From DAOUJW01 sp034422115 (GTDB lineage Bacteria > Chloroflexota > Dehalococcoidia > Lucifugimonadales > UBA2985): a DNA stretch of 64,000 nt. The stretch spans positions 1 through 64,000 of the forward strand of contig DAOUJW010000020.1 of assembly GCA_034422115.1 (NCBI GenBank), written 5' to 3'. Below, one piece after another: positions 9,077 through 16,962 of the stretch (its first letter is position 1; the number at the start of each line of letters is the position of its first letter). The position numbers and the translations under genes are program-made. The notes beneath the pieces are model-generated. The model saw nothing but the letters and a program-made list of their open reading frames with translations. It made no database searches and was not told the DNA's origin.

Positions 9077-9568
9077 CTATCCCGTTCGAATAAGCCCGCC
9101 CAGCCTTATGCCGCTCAGGGTCAACGCAGTGACGATGATCCCTGCAATGACCACGCCCAAGCCAATGAGCGGTATCGCCCGCCGGGCCGGTATGTCGAAC
9201 ACCCAGGCGGCCAGGGAGCCGCTCCAGGCTCCGGTCATGGGTAGCGGGATGGCGACAACCAGCACAAGGGCCAGGTCTCCGTACTTCTGAAAGCGGCTCC
9301 CCTGCACCCGTCGGATTCGCTCGGTCTGCCATGCGAGAAGCCGACCGGCGGGGTTGGGAAAGCTCTGCAGGAACCTGGAGAGGCGGTTCAGGCCGGGCAC
9401 GAGAACCAGCACGGGGACCATGTTGCCCGCTATCGCCACGGGCAGGGCAACGTACCAGGGAATGTCCAGGGTGTATATTGCAAGGGGAATGGCCAGGCGC
9501 AGCTCGCCTATGGGGGTCATGGCGGCGGCGAAAGTGGCCAGGAGGTCTAGCGGTTCCATGAGCCACAT
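9077..9568 (-). CDS. COG2426-like small multi-drug export family membrane protein
   Basis: About 163 residues with four hydrophobic segments. The stretch AAAMTPIGELRLAIPLAIYT is the conserved N-terminal motif of the COG2426 (Sm_multidrug_ex) family, with a second conserved part VAIPLPMTGAWSGSLAAW. The open frame extends further upstream, but that extension is poor coding sequence and overlaps the divergent fabI promoter region, so I place the start at the Met codon at 9568 (or 9559). The family name reflects an old phenotype; the transported substrate is unknown. Confidence 0.75.
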   Translation of the reverse strand: MWLMEPLDLLATFAAAMTPIGELRLAIPLAIYTLDIPWYVALPVAIAGNMVPVLVLVPGLNRLSRFLQSFPNPAGRLLAWQTERIRRVQGSRFQKYGDLALVLVVAIPLPMTGAWSGSLAAWVFDIPARRAIPLIGLGVVIAGIIVTALTLSGIRLGGLIRTG

Positions 9569-9683
9569 AAGAATACACCAAGCCCTGGGGCGTGAACAGG
9601 CTGGAAACGTCACGCGGGCGGTTTTCCAAATCCCCGTTGAATCTGGTATGCTGGAGTCCCAAGTCTGAACGGGGTGGTGTCCA

Positions 9684-10457
9684 ATGTACGAGATTGACCT
9701 GAAGGGCAAGAACGGCGTGGTCTTTGGAGTTGCCAATGAGCACAGCATAGCCTGGCCCATCGCCAGAATCCTGCACGACGCCGGCGCGGGCCTGACCCTG
9801 GCCTACCAGAACAGCAGGCTGGGAGAGCGCGTGGGGCGACTTACCTCGTCCATGGAGAACGTGCATCTGCTGGAGTGCGACGTGTCGCAGGACGAATCGA
9901 TAGAGTCCGCCTTCGACACCATGAAGCGCGAGATGGGTGGCTTGGACTTCGTGGTGCACAGCGTTGCCTACGCAAACAGGGAGGACCTGAAGGGGGAGTT
10001 TTCCAAAACGGCCAGGGACAGCTTTCTGATGACGCTGGACATAAGCGCCTACTCGCTCATACCCATAGTCAGGTACGCCTCCGACCTGATGGATGGAGGG
10101 GGCAGCGTAATCACCATGACGTTCCAGGCGTCGGAGCGGGTGTTCCCCGGCTACAACGTCATGGGCACGGCCAAGGCGGCCCTGGAGAACGAGGTGCGGC
10201 AGCTCGCGGAGGAGTACGGCCGGCAGAACGTGAGGGTGAACGCCATCTCGGCAGGGCCCCTGGAGACCCTGGCCTCACGCGGCATCTACGGATTCCCGGA
10301 CATGCGCAAGATTCACGCGGAGAAGGCGCCCCTGAAGCGCAACATAACCCACGAGGAGGTTGCCAAGACTGCCCTCTTCCTGTGCAGCGACCTGTCCAGC
10401 GGCATAACGGGAAGCGTCATCCCGGTGGACGCGGGCTACCACATCATGGCGGTGTAG
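9684..10457 (+). CDS. fabI: Enoyl-[acyl-carrier-protein] reductase (NADH), FabI
   Basis: A 257-residue short-chain dehydrogenase of the FabI subgroup. It reduces enoyl-ACP in the last step of each fatty acid elongation round. Visible features are the FabI-type nucleotide site GVANEHSIAWPIA in place of the usual TGxxxGIG, HSVAYANRED, the catalytic Tyr-x6-Lys in GYNVMGTAKAALE, and the substrate-side segment ISAGPLETLASRGI. The end is GSVIPVDAGYHIMAV, typical of FabI. The ATG has an upstream purine-rich site, and the gene is divergent from the COG2426 gene. Confidence 0.95.
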   Translation: MYEIDLKGKNGVVFGVANEHSIAWPIARILHDAGAGLTLAYQNSRLGERVGRLTSSMENVHLLECDVSQDESIESAFDTMKREMGGLDFVVHSVAYANREDLKGEFSKTARDSFLMTLDISAYSLIPIVRYASDLMDGGGSVITMTFQASERVFPGYNVMGTAKAALENEVRQLAEEYGRQNVRVNAISAGPLETLASRGIYGFPDMRKIHAEKAPLKRNITHEEVAKTALFLCSDLSSGITGSVIPVDAGYHIMAV

Positions 10458-10767
10458 GGCTTGGCCTATCAGACAGACCACCCCTGCGAAGGCAGAGGTC
10501 TAGGTGTGCTTAATCGCAAGGCATTCTGGCTTCTTGCTTCCGGAGGCCATTGCGTAACTCTGCCGCCCGCTAAAGGGAAACTGCCCTCACTGTCATTCCG
10601 AGCGTAGCGCAGCGGAGTGAGGAATCTAAAATCTCTGTCTGCAAAGCTGGGATGTCCGTAGGCAAAGACCTTGGATTCCTCGCTGCGCTCGGAATGACGG
10701 TGAAAGGGGTTTTGCGACAAGTTACGCAAAGATCCCCCTGCGCAGGAATGGCTGGGAGCAGTACGGT
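10458..10767. repeat. Intergenic spacer with inverted-repeat element (GTCATTCCGAGCG type)
   Basis: No gene is seen in this spacer between convergent fabI and moxR. Bases 10592-10698 form an element with terminal inverted repeats, starting GTCATTCCGAGCG and ending CGCTCGGAATGAC, with internal TTAGATTCC/GGAATC arms. A related element lies at 40837-40943. Such elements look like non-autonomous, MITE-like sequences, and could also act as a bidirectional terminator here. Confidence 0.7.
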
Positions 10768-11727
10768 CTACGTAGCCACGCCGGGCACGGGGAGGTTGTC
10801 CACTATGCTGGTGGTCACCTTCTGGCCGTCCAGCCCGCGGGCGCGGGCCTCCGGCGTGAGGATGAGCCGGTGTCCAAGCACTCCCACCGAAAGCTCCTTC
10901 ACGTCGTCGGGGACCACGTACTCCCGGCCGCGCATCAGAGCCAGGGCCTGGGACGTGCGGAACAGGGCCAGCGACCCTCTGTGGGAAGCCCCAAGCACCA
11001 CGTCCGGGTGCTGGCGCGACGCCTGCGTCATGGACACAATGTACTGCCTGACAAGGGAGTCGACGTATATGCCCTTGGTCTCCTCCTGCAGAAGCACCAC
11101 CTGCTCGGGCGTGGCGACCGGGGCCGCCTCTTCAATGGGGTGCTGCTTCTCCTGACGCTCTATGATCGCCAGCTCCTGCTCGAAGCTGGCGTAGCCCAGG
11201 TTGACGCGCATGATGAACCGGTCCAACTGCGCCTCCGGGAGGGGGAAGATTCCGTGGTACTCCACCGGATTCAGCGTAGCGATTATCAGGAAGGGCTTGG
11301 ACATGGCGTAGGTCACGCCGTCCACAGTGGCCTGGTGCTCCTCCATAGCCTCCAGCAGGGCTGCCTGGGTCTTTGACGGAGCGCGGTTGATCTCGTCGGC
11401 CAGCACCACCTGGGCCATCACGGGCCCCGGCCTGAACTCAAAGTCTCCGCTCTTCTGGTTGTAGACGTTCACGCCCGTAATGTCGCTGGGAAGGAGGTCT
11501 GGCACAAACTGGATTCGCTTGAAGCTGCAACCTGTGGACAGGGCTATGGCCCTTGCCAGCGTGGTCTTGCCCAGCCCCGGCACGTCTTCAATGAGCAGGT
11601 GGCCCTCTGACATCAGGGCAACCAGGCTCAGCTCAATGGCGTGCTCCTTCCCCACAATGACCCGCTTAACGCTGTCCAGCAGCCTCTGGGCAATTCCCGA
11701 TGCTTCGCTCAGCTGGTTAACACTCAT
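10768..11727 (-). CDS. MoxR-family AAA+ ATPase
   Basis: This 319-residue ATPase has Walker A VPGLGKTTLA near residue 50 and Walker B VVLADEINRAPSKTQAALLEAMEE (quoted in parts), with the family-specific SKPFLIIATLNPVE sensor region and the lid domain at the C-terminus. MoxR proteins act as chaperone-like ATPases that activate partner complexes containing VWA or DUF58 proteins. Here it is the last gene of a minus-strand cluster with a DUF58 gene and a transglutaminase-like gene, the classic association. Target unknown. Confidence 0.93.
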   Translation of the reverse strand: MSVNQLSEASGIAQRLLDSVKRVIVGKEHAIELSLVALMSEGHLLIEDVPGLGKTTLARAIALSTGCSFKRIQFVPDLLPSDITGVNVYNQKSGDFEFRPGPVMAQVVLADEINRAPSKTQAALLEAMEEHQATVDGVTYAMSKPFLIIATLNPVEYHGIFPLPEAQLDRFIMRVNLGYASFEQELAIIERQEKQHPIEEAAPVATPEQVVLLQEETKGIYVDSLVRQYIVSMTQASRQHPDVVLGASHRGSLALFRTSQALALMRGREYVVPDDVKELSVGVLGHRLILTPEARARGLDGQKVTTSIVDNLPVPGVAT

Positions 11728-11817
11728 TCCTTATCACCTGCTCTGTAGACGCTCAACTCAGTACCAGTTTACCAGAAGGCCCGCCGGATGTCAGTTGCGA
11801 TTTGGGGACTCGCACGG

Positions 11818-14385
11818 CTATGCCGGAGACGCGGGCGCGGCCTCGCTCTGCGGGCGGAGGTCCATGAGCTCCCTCTTGATGCGACTCCACGCCCACAGCA
11901 TTCGCACCACCTCCACCGCGGAGGGGTCTCTCCTGCCATACCGCTTCTCCACAAAGGTGCGGCAGATCAGGTATACGTCGTCTCTGCTGTCGGGCAGCAG
12001 CTCGGAGAGCTGCTCCGCAAACTCATAGGGCGTCTGCGAGGGCGGGCATGGGATGCCCAGGTAGACGACCAGGCGACGAATGCGGTTGTAGGCCATCTCC
12101 GGAGTGCTGAACTCGCCGTACTGTCGCATCCACAGGAGGCGCATGAGGACTACCCCGATGGCCATGAAGACTGCGAAGAACACGCCACCCGCGCCCAGCG
12201 GCGTGCCGAAGTGCAGGTTCGGGAGCGCTCTTATGCCCTGTCCGCCTGGCAGCGGCCCTCCCATATCGTCCCTCTCCTCCTGTTCCTCCTCACGTTGCAG
12301 CAGCTCGCTCACCTCGGTTCCCGCGTCCGGCCCCAGCTCTCCAATGCTCTCAAGGATCTCCGTGATGTTGAACCCGGCGCCCGGGAGACCCCTGGGCCTG
12401 AGGTCGTAGATGGGCGTTGGCTCGAAGGGCACCCACCCTATGCCGGGGAAGAACACCTCCGGCCAGGAGTGGCTGTCCCTGTCCTTGACCAGGTATCCCT
12501 CCTCCTCCGGGTCAGAGATGCCCGGCCCGAAGCCGAGCACCAGGCGGGAGGGTATCCCCAGCGTCCGCAGCATCATCGCCATGGAAGAGGCGAAGTGGTC
12601 GCTGTACCCCTTCCGCGCCTCAAAGAGGAAGTGGTCTACCACGTCCGCGTCGTGGTCGATTTCGCCCGGCACGGTGGTGTACTCCATCGTCCTCAGGAAC
12701 CCCTCAATAGCCACGGCGCTGTCGTAGGGGTTCGTAGACCCTTCCGTGAGGGCCAGGGCCAACGTCCGCACCCTGATGGGCAGGCTGTCCGGCACCTGTA
12801 GGTATCGATTCAGAATGCCCGGGTAGTAGTCCTGGGTGGCTTCCCGCATGGCCTCCTCACTGGCCAGGTTCAGCTCGGCGACGATCCTGTACGTGCTGTT
12901 GGGCCTCAGAGGCTCAAGGGACTTGTACAGCACGGGGGAGCTTCCGATGGGCGTTTGCGTGACCTCCATGCCCACGGTCTTGCCCGGCCTCTGCAACGCC
13001 TGCCCCAGGTCGGTCTGGTACGATGAGGAGTTGGTCTCTATGTTCAGGTCGTACCTGCTTCCCGACTCCAGCTCCTTGATCAGCCTCGTCACAAAAATTT
13101 CCGATGGTATGTCCGACATAGCCAGGGCCCCGTTCTCCACCGCGATCACAGACATGCCCGCAGCCATCTCCTTCAGGCTCGCAGGCAGGGCTTCGTTCTC
13201 CTGCATGTTGGTCAGGTCCACGCTGAAGGTCTCCGAGACGGGAATCTGCTGCTCTGCGCCCGGCTCCACCAGCACGGGCTTGCCGCCCACCATCAGGTAG
13301 GGCGAGTCAACGTGCAGCTGCACCCAGTAGGCAAGGGAGGTGTCCGTGAACGCCGAAAGCTCCAGTCCCTCCTCCTCCTCCTCCGGCTGGGACGGGCTGT
13401 AGGTGGCGAAGCTGCGCTCCTCCGTGTTCTCCACCTTCCACGCCTTGGAGGTGTACTCGTCGTAGGCGACGGCGGGCCAGTAGAAGGGGAAGGGGGAGTT
13501 GGAGGAGAGGACGGGGTCTTCTCCGATGGGTACGGGCCTCACCAGAGGCAGCACGTCACCGAAGAACCGGAGGGACGCGAGCCGGTGGCCGGGCACCGAG
13601 GCGAAGACGCGGTACAGTTCGCCCCGGATGTCCTCCACCGCGCGGTCGATGGGGCGCAGGGCCCACCTGAGGGGCCTGGTGTCGGTGTCGGACATTGGGA
13701 TGAGGGCCGTCGCGCCCAGGGTCACTGCGCCAAGCAGCAGGCCCGTGAGGAGGGACAGCCTGTGAATCGCCGCGGGGTAGGTCCTGCCCTGGGCTTGAAG
13801 CTCGGAGCGCCGCTTCAGGCCGGTCATGTGCACAATCAGGATCAGGCTCAGGAAGAAGAAGCCGAGCATGTATATGAAGAAGCTCTCCGTGAGGTAGGTG
13901 AGGGTGACCAGCAGCCCCGTGCCAATTGCGACCAGGCTGATCCACGGGTTGCGGTACTTGAAGAGCGACCACGAGGACACGTATCCCGACAGCCAGGCCA
14001 ACAGGACCAGAATCATTGAGAGGGGCAGGGTGTCGTTGGTGGCGTCCTCGCCGGTTACCGCCAGCCACCAATCCGCCAGCCGGGTGTGAAGCTCATTGAA
14101 CTTGAGGGCCCACTCCTCAGCTGCGGTCAGGTAGACCGCGGACATATAGGCTAGGAGAATGCCCAGCCCTATCGCCGCTATGTGGTATGCGTATTCCAGC
14201 TTCCTCACGCGGCCGATAATCGCCCCCAGAAGCGCCGCCCCCAGGACAATTGGCACAAGTGGCGGCGTCTCCACCCACTGCGCCGCCTCCACGGAGCTGA
14301 CGGCGACCGCCAGGATCGCGGCCTGAAGCAGCAGGGTCAAGCCCTGCGTCTCCAGCATGTTTCGCAGTTGGGCGAATCTCGACAA
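11818..14385 (-). CDS. TgpA-like membrane protein with transglutaminase-like domain lacking the usual Cys
   Basis: This 855-residue protein has about six or seven N-terminal membrane segments (residues 1-240), then a long extracytoplasmic region with a transglutaminase-core domain at about 530-660, one further membrane segment near 740 and a C-terminal DUF4129-like cytoplasmic tail. In the core, family members read GYCxxFA around the catalytic Cys. Here the motif is GYSDHFASS, with Ser595 (codon AGC) at that position. The His and Asp parts (DSHSWPEVFFP) are retained. It overlaps no neighbour; DUF58 precedes it by 24 bases and MoxR follows. A Cys-to-Ser change suggests a binding or altered hydrolase role, or a base error. 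Confidence 0.85.
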   Translation of the reverse strand: MSRFAQLRNMLETQGLTLLLQAAILAVAVSSVEAAQWVETPPLVPIVLGAALLGAIIGRVRKLEYAYHIAAIGLGILLAYMSAVYLTAAEEWALKFNELHTRLADWWLAVTGEDATNDTLPLSMILVLLAWLSGYVSSWSLFKYRNPWISLVAIGTGLLVTLTYLTESFFIYMLGFFFLSLILIVHMTGLKRRSELQAQGRTYPAAIHRLSLLTGLLLGAVTLGATALIPMSDTDTRPLRWALRPIDRAVEDIRGELYRVFASVPGHRLASLRFFGDVLPLVRPVPIGEDPVLSSNSPFPFYWPAVAYDEYTSKAWKVENTEERSFATYSPSQPEEEEEGLELSAFTDTSLAYWVQLHVDSPYLMVGGKPVLVEPGAEQQIPVSETFSVDLTNMQENEALPASLKEMAAGMSVIAVENGALAMSDIPSEIFVTRLIKELESGSRYDLNIETNSSSYQTDLGQALQRPGKTVGMEVTQTPIGSSPVLYKSLEPLRPNSTYRIVAELNLASEEAMREATQDYYPGILNRYLQVPDSLPIRVRTLALALTEGSTNPYDSAVAIEGFLRTMEYTTVPGEIDHDADVVDHFLFEARKGYSDHFASSMAMMLRTLGIPSRLVLGFGPGISDPEEEGYLVKDRDSHSWPEVFFPGIGWVPFEPTPIYDLRPRGLPGAGFNITEILESIGELGPDAGTEVSELLQREEEQEERDDMGGPLPGGQGIRALPNLHFGTPLGAGGVFFAVFMAIGVVLMRLLWMRQYGEFSTPEMAYNRIRRLVVYLGIPCPPSQTPYEFAEQLSELLPDSRDDVYLICRTFVEKRYGRRDPSAVEVVRMLWAWSRIKRELMDLRPQSEAAPASPA

Positions 14386-14409
14386 GCTAGATGCTCCTTA
14401 TCCTGCGGG

Positions 14410-15660
14410 TCATGCGCGCGCCCCTGCGACCTCCGCCGCCGGAGCCGCGCTGCCGGTGGAACGCCACCTGTATCGCAGGCTCTGGGCTATGTCCTCGTTG
14501 TGTTGCAGCAGGTAGACCGGCGTTCCGCGCTGGTTGAGCTGGTTCAGCAGAAGGCCGGGGTCTCTCCGGTCGCCGAAGGACTGCGGGTCGACCAGCACCA
14601 CGGTTGCGGAGATGCCCTGCTGTATCAGGGACTCCAGCAGCGGGCTCCACGCAGTGTCGACCGACGGCGTTACCACCACCAGAGACACCGCCTGTGAGGG
14701 GACCTGGGAGTGCCACAGGGTCATAAGCTCCCTGAACGGCATCCTGCCCTGGGCCCTTATCTCCGTCAGCGTCAGCAGCAGCCTGTCCAGGGCGGGCGCG
14801 CCCTCCTGGGGCGCGAGCATACAGGCGCGGTCTCCCTGCGCCATGACCCCCACGGCCCACCCCGCCTCCGAGTAGCTCTTGGCGATGGAGGCCGCCGCCG
14901 TGACTGCGTACTCCTCGGTGCTCTCCAGCCCCTGGCCGTAGTGCGCGGCTCCGTGCAGGTCAAGGAGAATCCACACGAGGTCCTCCATCCCGGTGTCGAA
15001 CTGCTTCACCATGAACTCGCCCTTCCTGGCCGTGGATGCCCAGTGGATGTACTTGGAGCTGTCCCCGGGCTGGTAGCCGCGAATGGTGGAGACGGAGGAG
15101 GTCGCCTCCGGGCTGGTTCCCTGCACGTCGCCCTCTCCCACAATCTCCCCGCGGGTTGTGGAGAAGGGAGGTATCTCCACCATGTAGGGGAAGACCACAA
15201 ACTGCTGCTGGCCGGGGTCCCTGCGACGCAGCCGCACAAAGGCGAAGGGGTCGCTGCTGGTGACCGTGGGCGCGCCCACCTGGTAGACGCCGCGATGCCT
15301 GAGGGGTATGCTCGAAGTCATGGTCAGCTCCCCCGTGGCGGGCACGTTCACCACCGACCCCGACCTGTGCCACGGCAGCTCCGACAGGTCGTCGACCTCA
15401 AGGCCCAGCTTGGGCGTTGGCCCGGAGTTGTGTATGGTCACCCGGCTCTCCACCGACTCTCCCACCTGGAGCTTCCCGAAGCTTCGCTGAAATGTGACTC
15501 GCGTGCCCCACAGGTTCAACAGCGCCCAGAGCGCGCTGCCGGCCAGCACCAGGGCCGTGACTCCAAAGAGCCGGTAGTATATGGCGTATCCCGTCCCCAG
15601 GGACAGGAACGCTGCCAGGAACAGGAGGATCAGGACGGCGTGCAGTCGTTGAAATCTCAT
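14410..15660 (-). CDS. DUF58 domain protein
   Basis: This 416-residue protein has two N-terminal membrane segments (about 8-25 and 29-50), a beta-sandwich-like region, then the DUF58 core with YQPGDSSKYIHWASTARKGE, the family's diagnostic motif, followed by VWILLDLHG as in VWA-like folds. DUF58 proteins are encoded with MoxR ATPases and are thought to be their partners. The gene lies 5 bases after the upstream membrane protein gene and 24 bases before the transglutaminase-like gene, so the operon reading is strong. Confidence 0.9.
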   Translation of the reverse strand: MRFQRLHAVLILLFLAAFLSLGTGYAIYYRLFGVTALVLAGSALWALLNLWGTRVTFQRSFGKLQVGESVESRVTIHNSGPTPKLGLEVDDLSELPWHRSGSVVNVPATGELTMTSSIPLRHRGVYQVGAPTVTSSDPFAFVRLRRRDPGQQQFVVFPYMVEIPPFSTTRGEIVGEGDVQGTSPEATSSVSTIRGYQPGDSSKYIHWASTARKGEFMVKQFDTGMEDLVWILLDLHGAAHYGQGLESTEEYAVTAAASIAKSYSEAGWAVGVMAQGDRACMLAPQEGAPALDRLLLTLTEIRAQGRMPFRELMTLWHSQVPSQAVSLVVVTPSVDTAWSPLLESLIQQGISATVVLVDPQSFGDRRDPGLLLNQLNQRGTPVYLLQHNEDIAQSLRYRWRSTGSAAPAAEVAGARA

Positions 15661-15665
15661 ATCGG

Positions 15666-16550
15666 CTAACCTGCCTCGGCCGGTTCGAGATTAGGGGCGG
15701 GCGCGTCCTCCTCATCGCCTCGGATGTACAGCTCCCAGCCTGCGAGCAAGCCCGTCACGGCGGTGAGGATTCCGGGTATCGTTCCCGCCAGCACGGGCAG
15801 CAGCGGGAAGCGGGCGTAGGGCGTGAAAGCCGCCTCTTCTATGAAGTGAGGGCCGTCGTAGGACCAGGTGGACACGAACTCTATGCCGAGGCCCATGACC
15901 ACCAGCAGGGTTATCCCCTCCAGGGCAAAGCCCTTGCGCACAAGCGCCACGCCAAGGACTATGAGAGCGCTCAGGCCCACAGGGGCCAGCACGCTGAGGA
16001 AGAGCTTTTGGGGAATGATTATCAGCACGGAGCGCTCCGCTATGTACCCCACGAGGACGGTCGCAAAGAAGAGGAACAACACGGCGGACCCCAGGCCCAG
16101 GACCAGAAAGAGGTGGGAGGTGTCGTCCCTTGTCCGGCTTGGGATTGAGGTCTGCAGAAGCAGGAACAGCAGGAGGGGGATGGCTACGGCATAGGGCCAC
16201 AGCGGCGGAGCCAGCGCCTTGACGTCGAGAAGGAGGGTGGTGTTGTAGTCAAGGGGCAGCACCTGGAGTATGGGCATCAGGACGAGCAGCGCAACGCTGA
16301 CGCCCCACCACAGCTGGGCCGGCGACCGGCGACCCGATACGGCAAGGGCGCCGGCGTATAGGGCCAGGCCACCGGCGGCCAGCGTCAAGCCCACGGCCGG
16401 AATCTGGAAGGCGGGCCTTGTCTGGCTGAAGGACTCGAGCGCCACCACCCCGGCCGCCGCCACCAGCGACACGGCCGCGAGGGAAGACACAAGCCTGACC
16501 AGGCTGCTGGCTTGCAGGCTATTGGGGCGGTCCGCACTCAGCATTTGCAC
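15666..16550 (-). CDS. Multi-spanning membrane protein, first gene of the MoxR/DUF58 cluster
   Basis: I do not recognise a named family. The 294-residue product has about eight hydrophobic segments (for example near 20-40, 50-70, 78-98, 118-135, 145-168, 175-200, 210-225 and 250-275) and a short acidic, Pro-rich C-terminus. It is immediately upstream of the DUF58 gene (5-base gap) on the same strand, so it is probably co-expressed with and may anchor or accompany that complex. Confidence 0.7.
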   Translation of the reverse strand: MQMLSADRPNSLQASSLVRLVSSLAAVSLVAAAGVVALESFSQTRPAFQIPAVGLTLAAGGLALYAGALAVSGRRSPAQLWWGVSVALLVLMPILQVLPLDYNTTLLLDVKALAPPLWPYAVAIPLLLFLLLQTSIPSRTRDDTSHLFLVLGLGSAVLFLFFATVLVGYIAERSVLIIIPQKLFLSVLAPVGLSALIVLGVALVRKGFALEGITLLVVMGLGIEFVSTWSYDGPHFIEEAAFTPYARFPLLPVLAGTIPGILTAVTGLLAGWELYIRGDEEDAPAPNLEPAEAG

Positions 16551-16962
16551 CTGCCTTGCCCACTCGGAGGCCTGATTATATGCAAATATCTCCAGCCCTG
16601 GTTATGGCGCTGGAGACTCCTTTAATGGATATTCTATCACCTTCAACAGGCTGTAGCTAGACGCCGTGTGAAGACTCGGAGTGAGATGGCGTAGTAGACG
16701 AATTTCAGCGCCATTCCGAGCCCTTCGGCTGTGCTCAGGGTAAACTTCGCGAGGAGTCCAAAGTGACCCATTAACTACCGGGGTGATGTAGCCGGACCGC
16801 GACACCGGATGAGGGGTTCCGGATTCGCGCTTCCTGAGACCTCTGCACACTACGGCGTCATGCCGAAAGAAGTACGTTCTCGTCATTCCCGCGAAAGCGG
16901 GAATCTATTTACCTCTACATTAAACGCCCTGGATTCCGGCTTTCGCCGGAATGACGAAGATG
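16551..16962. repeat. Intergenic spacer with palindromic repeats
   Basis: No gene is seen in these 412 bases between uvrB and the membrane protein gene. The uvrB-proximal half holds a repeat pair: CGTCATTCCCGCGAAAGCGG from 16881 and its counterpart ending GCCGGAATGACG at 16956, each with an internal hairpin. The distal half contains ordinary sequence with a weaker relative of the CATTCCGAGC element near 16710-16765. Confidence 0.6.

Noticed and set aside
9559..9760. Long N-terminus for the COG2426 protein
   Set aside because: It would overlap the fabI start on the opposite strand and the extension has no membrane or family features.
10469..10729. Small minus-strand gene in the fabI-moxR spacer
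   Set aside because: It is entirely repeat sequence, also open in other copies such as 40838-41176; no ribosome site.
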